Position numbers and translations under genes: made by a program. A stretch of 64,000 bases of DNA from JAQBVV01 sp965249205 (GTDB lineage Bacteria > Acidobacteriota > Vicinamibacteria > Vicinamibacterales > UBA2999): contig CBDFLL010000006.1 in NCBI GenBank assembly GCA_965249205.1, positions 620,001-684,000 of the forward strand, written 5' to 3'. Numbering within the stretch: the stretch's first letter is position 1; each line of letters starts with the position of its first letter. Positions 17,295 through 26,950 of this stretch are shown here, piece after piece. The notes under the pieces are model-generated. The model did no database searches. It saw only the letters and a program-made list of their open reading frames with translations, and was not told the origin of the DNA.

Positions 17295-18455
17295 TTAGTC
17301 GATCAAACGCAGGATGAGGGGGTAGTCCTTGACCAACAGGTTGCGGATCACCAGGTTGCCGTCAGTAATCAGTTCCTGCTCGACGCCATTGAATACGTCT
17401 ATCCCCACCACTCTTGAGGCAGACAGGCCAGGAAAGATCAGGGTGGCTCCTACGCCGGGGTCGTCGTCAACCGCCGCGTCATCGTTCCACAGTGCGAGCA
17501 GTCTGTCACCGTTAGGCAGCGAGAACCCGTAGCTCGTGATATTCGTAGCTGCACTCTGGATTTTCACATCGAGACTGATAGGGCTGGCCTGGTCCATGAC
17601 TGTATTGAGATTGCTCATCGTTGCGTAGCTCACAGGTATATGGGACCAAATATTCTCCAGTCCTACACCGACGTCTAAGCCGAGCTGTATGACGGTCACT
17701 CGAGCGTAGTACTTGGCTGACTGTATCTCGGTATGGGCCTCCCAGATGAAAAACTCCGGAGGCCTATTCGGGTCCCCTATAACCATCCAGTCCAAGTCAT
17801 GGCCCCAGTATTCCCCTTCGAATCCTTGGGCGGAGGCCATTTGCTTGATTTGTCCGATTATTGACGGGTAATCGTAATAGTAACTTCCGAAAAACGGGAC
17901 GTCGGGAGCCGCATCATAGAAGGGGTGCCAAGCGATCACATCGAATAGTTGGACAACATCGGAATCGAGAACAGTGAAAAGCCACTCGCTGCCGAAAAAC
18001 AGAACGACCGGAGCCAAGACAACCTTGGCCTGCGGGTCCTCCTCGCGAATCACGGGAATCACTCGCCTCGCAAGGTTTATATAGTCGAGTGGTTCTATAC
18101 ACTTGATATCGCCGCCGCTTTGGGGTGTGCCGCCGCAGTTGTCCGGCTCGCTCCAGATCGTGTAGTAGCTGACTCGGCCCTTAAGCTGACCTACGATGAC
18201 GCGAACGTAGTCCAAGAAGTCTTGGATTTGCTCCTCAGTCTTGAATCGTGGCGTAGATAGCTCCTCTCCCGCGGCGTGACCAACTTTGTCCCAAAAAAGG
18301 AGCCCATAATTCACCGCGATACCGTGCGCGCCCAAGTCATCGATCAACTGGTCGGCAACTGCGGGAACAACAGTGTCAGGCCCGATATTCCAATCGATCG
18401 GGGGCTCGATCTCGTAGAAACTGGTTTCAAAGCCTTTCGTGCCTAACGTCGTCAC
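17295..18455 (-). pseudogene. C-terminal glycoside-hydrolase-like part of an IS-interrupted secreted protein
   Basis: 386 codons, open into the IS3 terminus at 18456. It resembles a TIM-barrel glycoside hydrolase of clan A (GH39-like at best): YYTIWSEPDNC fits the acid/base glutamate motif, IAWHPFYD and FFIWEAHTEIQ fit later strands, and a short beta-domain ends the protein. If the IS and one copy of its CAC duplication are removed, the frame joins ..TQRILKEV directly with TTLGTKGFETS.., so it is the 3' part of the gene whose 5' part is at 21221-23214. A GTG at 18455 could in theory start a free fragment. Confidence 0.72.
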
Positions 18456-18485
18456 TGAACCGCCCCGGGTTCTTGAGAGGCTCGG

Positions 18486-18794
18486 TTACTTGATTCCAGC
18501 CGCCATGGCTGGCACCTCCTGCGTGAGATAGTACTGCTGCTCAAACTCCGCTGGCGGCATGTGGCCGATGGGCCCCAGGAGCCGTCGATGATTGAACCAG
18601 TCCACCCATTCAAGCGTCGCGAACTCGACGATCTCGAGGTCTCGCCATGGGCCGCGCCGACGGATGACTTCGGTCTTGTACAGGCCGATCACCGACTCGG
18701 CGAGGGCGTTGTCATAGGAGTCCCCGCGACTGCCGACCGACAACTCCAGGCCCGCCTGGGCGAGCCGCTCCGTGTATCGGATCGAGAGATACTG
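18486..18794 (-). pseudogene. IS3 OrfB transposase, C-terminal fragment
   Basis: Codes for QYLSIRYTERLAQAGLELS.. with the catalytic glutamate in SYDNALAESVIGLYKTE and the final WFNHRRLLGPIGHMPPAEFE motif of rve-type IS3 integrases. The matching N-terminal part is at 20247-20849. The codons on either side of the IS30 insertion (GSQ / QYLS) join precisely when the IS30 and one CAG/CTG copy are removed. Confidence 0.9.
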
Positions 18795-20246
18795 GGTGAT
18801 TTCAAGGGGTCGTCGCAACACGTCCTCACTGGTGTGAGCGTAGCAGTTCGTTGAAGGCTTCGGATGGAGTTCTCCAACTGAGAGTCTTCCGCGGTCGGCG
18901 GTTGAGTGTGGCCGCGACAGCCGCGCTGTCGCGAGCGTTGTACCGACTGAGGTCAGTCCCTTTGGGGAAGTACTGGCTCAGGAGGCCGTTGGTGTTCTCG
19001 TTCGTGCCGCGCTGCCACGGACTGCGGGGGTCGCAGAAGAATACCTGCAGCCCCGTGTCGATACGCAGTTGGGCGTGCTGGGCCATCTCCGCGCCTTGGT
19101 CCCAGGTCAGTGACCGACGAAGCTGATCAGGGAGCGTCGCGATCGTCGACGTGATCGCATCCCGTACGGCTTCGGCGCCATGCCCGGCAAGCGCCGGACC
19201 GTTCCTGACCCTGCGTCGGCCACGTTCGGCCATGCGGGGCAGGTGGAGCAACATCGTGAATCGGGTGGTGCGTTCAACCAATGTGCCGATCGCGGAGCTG
19301 CCAAGTCCGATGATCAGGTCGCCTTCCCAGTGTCCAGGAACCGCTCGGTCCGCGGCCTCGGCGGGCCGCTCGCTGATCATGATCGCGGGGCCGACAAACG
19401 CCTTGCCACGACTCCGGCGGCGGGCCCTCGGCACGCGCAACGCCCGTCCGGTGCGCAGGCATGCCGTCAGGTCGCGGCGCAGTGCCCCCCGCCCCTGGAT
19501 GTACAGCGCTTGGTAAATGGCTTCGTGCGAGACCCTCATCGATGCATCGTCGGGATACTCTAGCCGGAGCCGACGGGCGATCTGCTGCGGGCTCCACGCC
19601 GTCGCCCAATGTCGGTCCTGGCGGCGGCCATGACGTCGACCACCCCAGGAGCCCACGCGTGGGCCAAGCACGGGCGTCCCGTCCTCAGCCATGACCGTGC
19701 CCGCGAGGCGGTCCTGCACGTAGATCCTCAGCCGATCATTCGCGGCCAGCTTGGCGGTCTTCGGGCGCCTGGCACGTCGGTCGCTGTGCCACTGCGCTGT
19801 CGACGCCCGATACTCCAGACCACCGCTCCGAGTCGCCGCATTGCGATGCAGCTCTCGCGAAACCGTCGACGGGGCTCTACGGAGCCGACCGGCTATGTCG
19901 CGCACCCCGGCACCCTGAGCGCTCAGGATCGCAATCTCTTCTCGCTCCGCGAACGACAGGTAACAAGCCGATCGGGGCGCCACACTGATCGACGGCATAC
20001 CACCGCTCTCACGGAACCAACGACCGCCCACGGGCGCCGACACACCACATGACACCGCGGCATCCTCACTCGACAGCCCCCGGGCGATCGCCTTCCAGAA
20101 CCGGCGCTGCTCCTCGCGCCCCGCGACCGGCGGCCGACCAGGCGAACGCATCGCAGGCCGGCCCGCTCGGTCTGACCTTCTTCGTTTCCGTTTCTGCATC
20201 GCAGTACCTCATCATCGAGGCGTTGCGACGACCAGTTGAATTCACC
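18795..20246 (-). mobile_element. IS30-family insertion sequence (complete, 1452 bp)
   Basis: Imperfect inverted ends of about 25 bp (GGTGATTTCAAGGGGTCGTC at 18795 and GGTGAATTCAACTGGTCGTC read inward from 20246) are flanked by a 3-bp duplication, CTG at 18792-18794 and 20247-20249. It carries a single, apparently intact transposase. It inserted within the GSQ-YLS segment of the IS3 OrfB gene. Confidence 0.92.
18826..20199 (-). CDS. IS30-family DDE transposase
   Basis: 457 residues. An extended N-terminal region precedes the helix-turn-helix (YLSFAEREEIAILSAQGAGVRDIAGRL, APSTVSREL). The catalytic core has D in GHWEGDLIIG, D in LTWDQGAEMAQH, and E in PWQRGTNENTNGLLSQYFPKG, all canonical for IS30. 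No internal stop or frameshift is seen, so it may still be active and could mobilise nearby copies. Confidence 0.95.
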   Translation of the reverse strand: MQKRKRRRSDRAGRPAMRSPGRPPVAGREEQRRFWKAIARGLSSEDAAVSCGVSAPVGGRWFRESGGMPSISVAPRSACYLSFAEREEIAILSAQGAGVRDIAGRLRRAPSTVSRELHRNAATRSGGLEYRASTAQWHSDRRARRPKTAKLAANDRLRIYVQDRLAGTVMAEDGTPVLGPRVGSWGGRRHGRRQDRHWATAWSPQQIARRLRLEYPDDASMRVSHEAIYQALYIQGRGALRRDLTACLRTGRALRVPRARRRSRGKAFVGPAIMISERPAEAADRAVPGHWEGDLIIGLGSSAIGTLVERTTRFTMLLHLPRMAERGRRRVRNGPALAGHGAEAVRDAITSTIATLPDQLRRSLTWDQGAEMAQHAQLRIDTGLQVFFCDPRSPWQRGTNENTNGLLSQYFPKGTDLSRYNARDSAAVAATLNRRPRKTLSWRTPSEAFNELLRSHQ

Positions 20247-20849
20247 CTGGGAGCCGCGGTCACTGTGATGGACGAGGTCATCGTTCGTTGGTCGCGCATA
20301 GAGGGCTTGCTCAAGCGCGTCGAGGGCCAGATCGGTACGCAGCGAACTCGACACACGCCAGCCGACGAGGCGGCGCGCAAAGACGTCGATGACGAAGGCG
20401 ACGTAGACGAAGCCGCGCCAGGTCGCGACGTAGGTCAGATCGGCGACCCACAGCTGATTGGGACGCGTGGCAACGAACGCACGGTTGACCAGGTCCGCGG
20501 GTCGTGTCGCCGCCTCGTCCGGCACCGTCGTCTTGAACGTGCGCCCACGGACGGCCCCTTGGAGCCTCATCTGCCGCATCAAGCGCTCGACTGTGCAGCG
20601 AGCCACGACGATGCCTTCCCGGCCCAGCTGCTGCCAGACTTTGCGGGGCCCGTAGACAGCGAAGTTCTCGTCCCAGACCCGCTGGATCTGCGTTGTGAGC
20701 CACGCATCCCGTTGGGTGCGCCGGGACAGCCGGGAGGGATCCGCCTGGCACCGCCTGTGCCGAAAGTAGGTCGCGGGGGCGATGGGCAGGACTGCACACA
20801 TCGGCTCGACCCCGTACCGCTCCCGCTCCGTGTCGATGAAGGCCACCAT
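20247..20849 (-). pseudogene. IS3 OrfB transposase, N-terminal fragment
   Basis: About 200 codons from the ATG at 20849: HTH_21-type opening (MVAFIDTERERYGVEPMCAVL), YGPRKVWQQL, then the integrase core with the first aspartate in LWVADLTYVATW and the second in VHHSDRGSQ, after which the frame enters the IS30. Its ATG overlaps the OrfA stop as TAATG. IS3 elements usually make OrfAB by frameshifting, so this coupled arrangement is slightly unusual. Confidence 0.9.
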
Positions 20850-21178
20850 TACTTCGGTCGGCGGTCGAGCTCCGCCTGCGCGAAAAACGCTGAGGCCTTC
20901 CGTAGGATCTCGTTCGCCCGCTTGAGCTCCCGATTCTCCCGCTCGAGCGTCTTTAGCCGGTCCCGCTCCTCGGTCGTCAGGCCCGGTCGGCGTCCGGTGT
21001 CACGCTCGGCCTGCCGCACCCAATGGCGCAGCGTTTCGGACGTGCAGCCGATCTTCTCGGCCACCGACCGAATCGCCGCCCACTGCGACTCGTGCTGGTG
21101 CGCGTGGTCGAACACTAACCGAACAGCCCGCTCCCGGACTTCCGGTGAATATTTTCTCGGTCTTCCCATGGACTCCAT
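20849..21178 (-). CDS. IS3-family OrfA (DNA-binding transposase subunit)
   Basis: 109 residues: GRPRKYSPEVRERAVRLVFDH opening, a helix-turn-helix (SVAEKIGCTSETLRHWVRQAE) and a C-terminal leucine-zipper-like coiled coil (LKTLERENRELKRANEILRKA). It is a typical HTH_Tnp_1/IS3 OrfA. It is intact, but its partner OrfB is interrupted. The start may be MESM or MGRPRK three codons later. Confidence 0.93.
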   Translation of the reverse strand: MESMGRPRKYSPEVRERAVRLVFDHAHQHESQWAAIRSVAEKIGCTSETLRHWVRQAERDTGRRPGLTTEERDRLKTLERENRELKRANEILRKASAFFAQAELDRRPK

Positions 21179-21220
21179 CCTCCCAAGGAATGGAGCCTCT
21201 CGGAAACCCGGGGCGGTTCA

Positions 21221-23214
21221 CACTTCCTTCAATATCCGCTGCGTCGTTTCACCGTCGAGCTCCCACAAATCACTAACGTTGACACTTATCCGGTTGTCGG
21301 CAAGGTCTCCGGACGGCTTGGTCTGCAACCGAAGCCTCGCGAGCGCATTACCCTCCTGGAATGTCAAAACCCGGCTGCCACCCTGGGCGGGTCTCGAGAA
21401 CTCGGTCGTACTTCCACCAGGGTCCGTGGCATACGTCGTCACGTGAGGGCCAGTGAAGGCGCCGCCGTTGCTGAACGTAAAGAAACCGGTCCCGTCTGCT
21501 TCGGTCTGGCCTTCGTAGGTTCGTCCTTCATCGTCGCTATCGGAGAAGACCTCCACGATGCAGCTCGCGCAGGCCAGACCTGTCAGGCTGCCAGCCGGCA
21601 GGTCGAAACCCAGGATGCGCGGGCTGACCCGTCTGACATCACTGGGGTCAATTGCGTTAATGCCCAGCCCGCCGAGGTCGAAGGCACTACCCGGCCCGCG
21701 GTTGTCATGGATACTGTTCTGGGTAACGGTATTGTTGGGAGTGTCCTCCCAAAACGTGATTCCCCCACGATTGAAGGCGATGATATTGCCGGGGCCGATC
21801 ACGTTGTGACCGCTGTGGTCAACGAGAATGCCTTGATGGTTGCCCAAGCGGGTCTCTCCGCTCGGGTCAGTGCCGATGGTATTCCCGGTGACCGTATTAT
21901 GGCCGTCAGCAACAAAACTCAGGTATATACCCGCCGACCCGTTACCACCAATGACGTTGTCGGTAATCAGGCTATGGTCGGCGCCATTGTGATGGATGCC
22001 GACTCGGGCATGCCCCCACGTCTCCGTGCCATCCAGGTTTATACCGATGTAGTTACCCTGAACGGTGTTATAAGATGTGCCCTCGTCCCACACCCCGACG
22101 CCAAAGTCGCCATTACCGCTGATCAGGTTGCCCTGACCCAGAGGTCCGGTGCCGATCCCCCGGTCGCCGCCGATGACGTTGTGGCTTGCACCACCTTCCA
22201 GAGCAATCCCCGCTACGGAAAACCCAACGATCTGCAAACCGCGGATGGTGTTGTTGTTCGATAACAGGTGAAGGCCATACGTAGAACCTGGAATCTCGCT
22301 TCCATCCAAGATCACCCCGGCGTTACTGGCGTCGATCGCCACGCTGCCCTTGTTCAGTCTTGGGAGCGTCCTCGTCAGTGTGATGGTCGTGGGGTTGTTG
22401 GGGGGGGAAGACACTTGGATCAAAAATGATGACGCCACCCGGCTCTGCAAGGAAAAGCGCCCGGCGTATGGACATTTTGTCCCGGTGGCGCTCGGCGGCG
22501 GTGTCGACGAAAAGCGTCTGAGGTGAGGGCTGCGTGGGGTCGATATCGACCGTAACCGACGTGCTGGCGATGTTACCGGCCCGGTCGATGGCGGTGCCGA
22601 CCACCACCTGGCCTGCACCGTCCTCGGTGAGGACGACGTCGGGTGTGACGCTGGCGATGCCCGAGCCCACATCCGTCGCCTCGAAGGTGACGGTCACGTC
22701 CGTGTTGTGCCAACCGTCGAAGTTGGGCTCAGGCGTGACCGTCGCGGTGATCTCCGGCGGCGTGCGGTCGATCACCACCGTCACGATGTCCGTGCACATC
22801 ACGAGTCCCGCCCTCACGCTGCCCTGATGGGCGCACGCCTCGATGGCGATAGGGCCCTCGGCGTGGGAGGAGACGTCGACCACGAACGTGTGGGTGCCCC
22901 GCTTCATGGCCGGGGGGGTTGTCGTAGCTGTTCACCTCGACGCCGTCGAGCTTGAGCAGCACGGTCGACACGTTGCTGGTGGGCTTGCCCTTACCGTTGG
23001 GGTTGGCGCTGGCCCCGAAGGCCACCTCCACCGAGAGCGTGTCTTGATTAGTGGCGAGGCCGTCGACAGGGGACAGGATCGACACCTCTGGAGCGACCCC
23101 TTGTGCGGGGAGGCCGGCCGACATCAGGAGTGCCCCGAACACAAGAGCGGCCAGAATGATGGTCACCCGGCGGTATTGGGACTCGCGAAGCATTGCTGAC
23201 CCGTTCCCACTCAT
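21221..23214 (-). pseudogene. N-terminal part of a large secreted beta-helix protein, frameshifted and IS-interrupted
   Basis: Starts at ATG 23214 (AGG seven bases upstream) with signal peptide RRVTIILAALVFGALLMSAG. An Ig-like/Ca-binding-type beta region (EVSILSPVDGLATNQDTLSVEVAF; PPEITATVTPEPNFDGWHNTDVTV) leads into a right-handed beta-helix rich in NxIGG and NTVTGN-type turns (21300-22350). Two frame breaks sit in C/G runs: 7 bases at 22912-22918, where 6 would restore DNPPAMKRGTHTF, and 8 at 22400-22407, where 7 would restore DPSVFPPNNPTTIT. The 3' end runs into the IS3 element and continues at 18455. Confidence 0.78.
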
Positions 23215-23475
23215 CTCGGAACCTCATGGGCTCTTATGCATTGAGCCGAAGCGATACAGCGCACAACCACCCACGCCGGTATCGTGGACGAGGACGTTAA
23301 CTATGCCGGGATTTCCATTTCGTTCGTCCCGGCCCCAGCCCACTTATACACCCAGTACCTTCTGCGGGGGCCGCGTATCTTCATCGCTGGGACGTTTCTC
23401 AGACACCTCTTCCATCTCTGTGGATCCCACCTACAGTTTTGGGAGCCTGATGCATCTCGCTCTTAAGAACGGTCA

Positions 23476-25233
23476 CTAGATGAGACCGACCTCGGCAGCC
23501 TTGATCTGAAGACTGAGTACCTTTGAATAGATCCGACACTGGGCAAAGCTGCCGGCGAGGAACCAGAGCCCAGGCTGCGCCGTTCGCGTGAACATGTTGC
23601 GCAGCTCCTGGTTATTGCCGAAGCCCCAGATCGGCCCGACGCGCTGAGCCACCTCATCGCCAAACAATTGGCGGACCATGTATTCTTGACCTTGGAATCC
23701 GGTTGCCAAAACGATCAGGTCGGCATGCAGCTTCTTGCTGTTGCGCAGCTGAACACCGTCAGAGACGAACGCAACAATGTCGGAATACTGTACCAGTCCG
23801 ACCTCGCCGTTTACGATCAGATCGGAGCAACCAACATTGAAGTAATATCCGCCGCCGCGGGTCAGATACTTGAACTGCCAGCCGGTACCGTCCTCACCAA
23901 AATCTAACTTAAATCCGATACGCTCAAGACCATCAAGCAACTTCCGATCGAGCTTTCGCGCCTGTTGCGTAATGGCAATGTGGCTTTTCCTGGCAAGTGA
24001 CAACGGCATCGATGTCGTGATCAGGTCGCAATCTTCGAGCGGCAGCCCTTCGTCGTACAGAGCATAGGGCAATTGCGCGCTTGGCTCGACGTTGACGACC
24101 ATGGTCGGACTACGCTGAACCAGAGTAGCCGAGGCCCCTGCGGAATGCAGATCCTGCGCGATGTCGTGGCCGCTGTTTCCCGTACCGATGATCAGGACGC
24201 TTTTGCCCCGCCACGGCTCGCCGTCGCTATATTGGCTGGAATGGAGCACCGGGCCGCGAAACTTTTGCAATGTCGGAATCACCGGAGTGATCGGAACGCT
24301 ACTCGCGCCGGTCGCCATCACGACGTGCCGCGGATGCATCTGGTACGTGCTGCCATCGCGGCGACGCAGCGTCACTGACCACTGCCGGGCGCTTTCGTTG
24401 TAACGGCCGCCCTCAAATTCGGTGCCCGTCCAGTAGTTGATCTCCATACTTTCGACATACGCCTCGAACCAACCGGCAATCTTATCCTTGGGGATGTAGG
24501 CCGGCCAGTTCTGCGGGAACGGCATGTACGGCAGGTGATTGACATGAGCTTGATTGTGCAGCACCAACGCGTGGTAGCGGTTGCGCCAGTTGTCGCCGAT
24601 GCGTGCTTCGCGGTCTACGACGAGCGTGTCGACCTGCAACTGACTAAGGCACGCTGCGATCGAAAGCCCAGCTTGCCCGCCGCCGACAACCAGCACCGTC
24701 GGATCGTGGTCGACATATTCGGCCTCGGCCTTGCGCTGATCGAGCCAGTTGGGACCACGAAAGTCGCGCGAGTACACTTTGCTTCCAGGCTGCGAACGGC
24801 GGAAGCGCTCTTCATGGCCCCGCAGTTCGCCGAGCGATGTGTGTAGCGTCCAGGCTTTCATGGTGTTGGGGTCGCCGGCATCGGGCGTGAGCCGCAGTAC
24901 GCCGCTGCCACGGCCGTCCTTGGTCTCGAATGTGAATATCGTCTCGATCGCGGCCCTGCCGACGCGTGTCACTTGGCGCGGCGGGGTTCGCTCCGGATTG
25001 ATCGTGAACCCGCAAGGCAGGGCGCGGCCAGCATGGGCTTTCAACTCCCGGACAATCGCGTCGGTACCGTCGATGGTAACAATGCCCCAGGTCAGCGCCA
25101 GGAGATCACGCCAATGACTGTCGGCATGAAACAACGCCTTTAGATTTGCGTCGTCTGTCTCCGCTAGCGCTCGTTCGAACTGCTCCAACCAGTTTTCGAC
25201 CGTCGCCGCGATGGTTCCTTCCGTCGCTAGCAT
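23476..25233 (-). CDS. Flavin-containing monooxygenase with N-terminal SnoaL-like domain
   Basis: 585 residues. Residues about 5-140 resemble an NTF2/SnoaL fold (WLEQFERALAETDDANLKALFHADSHWRDLLALTW). The rest is a YUCCA/Baeyer-Villiger-type NAD(P)H-dependent flavoenzyme: FAD motif GGGQAGLS near 184-191, NADPH motif GTGNSGHD near 350, and LIVLATGFQ towards the C-terminus. It probably oxygenates a small carbonyl or heteroatom substrate in the cytoplasm. The start is the ATG at 25233 with GGGGAG five bases upstream; the longer frame lacks this. Confidence 0.87.
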   Translation of the reverse strand: MLATEGTIAATVENWLEQFERALAETDDANLKALFHADSHWRDLLALTWGIVTIDGTDAIVRELKAHAGRALPCGFTINPERTPPRQVTRVGRAAIETIFTFETKDGRGSGVLRLTPDAGDPNTMKAWTLHTSLGELRGHEERFRRSQPGSKVYSRDFRGPNWLDQRKAEAEYVDHDPTVLVVGGGQAGLSIAACLSQLQVDTLVVDREARIGDNWRNRYHALVLHNQAHVNHLPYMPFPQNWPAYIPKDKIAGWFEAYVESMEINYWTGTEFEGGRYNESARQWSVTLRRRDGSTYQMHPRHVVMATGASSVPITPVIPTLQKFRGPVLHSSQYSDGEPWRGKSVLIIGTGNSGHDIAQDLHSAGASATLVQRSPTMVVNVEPSAQLPYALYDEGLPLEDCDLITTSMPLSLARKSHIAITQQARKLDRKLLDGLERIGFKLDFGEDGTGWQFKYLTRGGGYYFNVGCSDLIVNGEVGLVQYSDIVAFVSDGVQLRNSKKLHADLIVLATGFQGQEYMVRQLFGDEVAQRVGPIWGFGNNQELRNMFTRTAQPGLWFLAGSFAQCRIYSKVLSLQIKAAEVGLI

Positions 25234-25420
25234 TGCAGCTCCCCAAAGATCAACGTTGTGCCGTTCCAAACTACCAGAAGTCTTGACTGTTTGCGGCCGC
25301 TCCTATCAGGAATCTCATCCGCACATATTAATGGTGCAGTCCGCCGAGGATCACCGCGGGCGGCGAGCGCACTCACACAGCGCCATCCAAGTTCGTACGC
25401 CGTCTCCTGAGCCATTGCCC

Positions 25421-25520
25421 CTATAATCGGCCGGTCTAGGCAAGCCATGTTTCTATTTCTCGGTACCCGCCCAGGCCCCGACGAGTCGTTGGTGGATTGT
25501 GGCGCCTGGCCGGTGTGTCG
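25421..25520 (+). promoter_or_regulatory. Recurrent leader 3 with TATAAT box
   Basis: TATAATCGGCCGGTCTAG at 25422-25439 matches the opening of leader 1 (7113-7130) with one change. A weaker resemblance to the CCCGGCACCC..GAGTCG segment follows. It lies just upstream of the beta-lactamase-like gene and within the 324-bp divergent gap shared with the monooxygenase. Confidence 0.42.
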
Positions 25521-25557
25521 GCCCATTCATACTGAATCGATCGAGAGGAGTTCGACC

Positions 25558-26820
25558 GTGACGAAGGCTGGGCTGTCGTTGACGCTAGTCTTGAGTCTGT
25601 TCGTGCTGTCCTGTGCCGCTGAACCGATTCCTGAACCGGCTGGCGAACCGACGTTGCCGGAGATCTCAGCAGAAGGTGCTGCCGCGATAGACCAGTTTCT
25701 TGGTTTCTCTATCGGCAACGGTCACGTTCCGAAGGCGGTCGCCATGGTCGCGAACCGCGAGGGGATCCTCTACGAGGGCGCGTTCGGTAAGAAAGATGTT
25801 GCGAACGACATCGACGTTCAGCTGGATTCGATATTCAACATGGCGTCGATGACCAAACCGATTACGTCCGTTGCAACGATGATGCTGCTCGAGGAAGGCG
25901 CGTTCGAGCTCGACGATCCCGTGTCGACGTACCTGCTCGACATGGCGGATCGTGTCGTGGTCACGTCGATTGACGAGTCCGCAGGCACCTACGAGACTGA
26001 ACCGGCCGAAAGCGAAATCACGATCAGGCAGTTGCTGACGCATTCTTCTGGGCTGGCGTACGCCTTTTCAAACCCGACGATGCAGAGCCTGATCGACGTA
26101 TCGGGTGTGGGAAACACGTTGGGCCTGCCCCTGGTCAGTCAACCGGGGACGATGTGGAACTACTCGGCGAGTACGGCGGTCCTCGGCAATCTGGTTGCGG
26201 AGGTCAGCGGTATGCCGCTGGACGAGTTCCTCAAGGCGCGCATCTTTGACCCGTTGGCGATGGATGACACGTCGTATTCCGTGCCGGCCGAGAAGACCGG
26301 CCGTGTCGTCACCATTCACAGCCGGGTCGATGGTGAGCTTGTCGAGGCTCCCACTCCGGAAGCCGTGGAATCCGCGGTACGGGGAGACGGCGGGCTGCAC
26401 TCAACCGCGCCGAACTACATCCGATTCCTGCGGATGCTTCTCAACAGGGGAGAATTCGAGGGCAATCGGCTGCTGTCTGAAGCATCGGTCGATGCAATGA
26501 TCGCGAACCAGATCGGCTCGATCAGCGTCGACACCCAACGAACAACCAATCCGGCGAGATCTTCAAACTTCCCGATCGGCGCCGGCGTCGACAAGTTCGG
26601 CCTCGGTTTCCAGATTACAGCTTCGAATGCGGCCAACCCTGATCTGAGGGCGACCGGCAGTTACAGTTGGGCCGGGATCTTCAACACGCATTTCTGGGGC
26701 GACCCGGAACGCGAAATCGTCTCCGTAATCCTGATGCAGCAACTACCGTTTTACAGCGACGACGCCATGGCCGTGTACCAGGGGTTTGAAGAAGAGGTCA
26801 ATCGGAACCTGGTTCGTTGA
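25558..26820 (+). CDS. Class-C beta-lactamase-like serine hydrolase, predicted lipoprotein
   Basis: 420 residues starting at GTG 25558 (GAGAGGAG nine bases upstream). An N-terminal lipoprotein-type signal ends in FVLSC (Cys19). The S12-family fold shows the SxxK motif as SMTK at about residues 97-100, a YSA motif in WNYSASTAVLG and HSSGLAY/GDGGLHST segments. Such proteins (EstB/penicillin-binding-protein type) are esterases or D-amino peptidases in the envelope, rarely true beta-lactamases. It is divergent from the monooxygenase gene. Confidence 0.87.
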   Translation: MTKAGLSLTLVLSLFVLSCAAEPIPEPAGEPTLPEISAEGAAAIDQFLGFSIGNGHVPKAVAMVANREGILYEGAFGKKDVANDIDVQLDSIFNMASMTKPITSVATMMLLEEGAFELDDPVSTYLLDMADRVVVTSIDESAGTYETEPAESEITIRQLLTHSSGLAYAFSNPTMQSLIDVSGVGNTLGLPLVSQPGTMWNYSASTAVLGNLVAEVSGMPLDEFLKARIFDPLAMDDTSYSVPAEKTGRVVTIHSRVDGELVEAPTPEAVESAVRGDGGLHSTAPNYIRFLRMLLNRGEFEGNRLLSEASVDAMIANQIGSISVDTQRTTNPARSSNFPIGAGVDKFGLGFQITASNAANPDLRATGSYSWAGIFNTHFWGDPEREIVSVILMQQLPFYSDDAMAVYQGFEEEVNRNLVR

Positions 26821-26950
26821 ATCGTCAACGATTGACCCCGAACACGAACATCCTCTCCACTGGTACGTCGATGGGAGGTGGAGGACTGGACATCCGTGGG
26901 GGTCACGCGCGACGTGATCACCCGCCGGTGGCACGAGGTCATGACACAAT

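Larger units (their letters stand above)
18456..21220 (-). mobile_element. IS3-family element carrying a nested IS30-family element
   Basis: Terminal repeats TGAACCGCCCCGGGTT.. are found at 18456 and, inverted, at 21220, with a 3-bp target duplication CAC at 18453-18455 and 21221-21223. Without the nested IS30 (18795-20246 plus its 3-bp duplication) it is about 1.31 kb, normal for IS3. It encodes OrfA intact and OrfB cut in two, so it is no longer autonomous. It interrupts the beta-helix/glycosidase-like gene. Confidence 0.92.
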
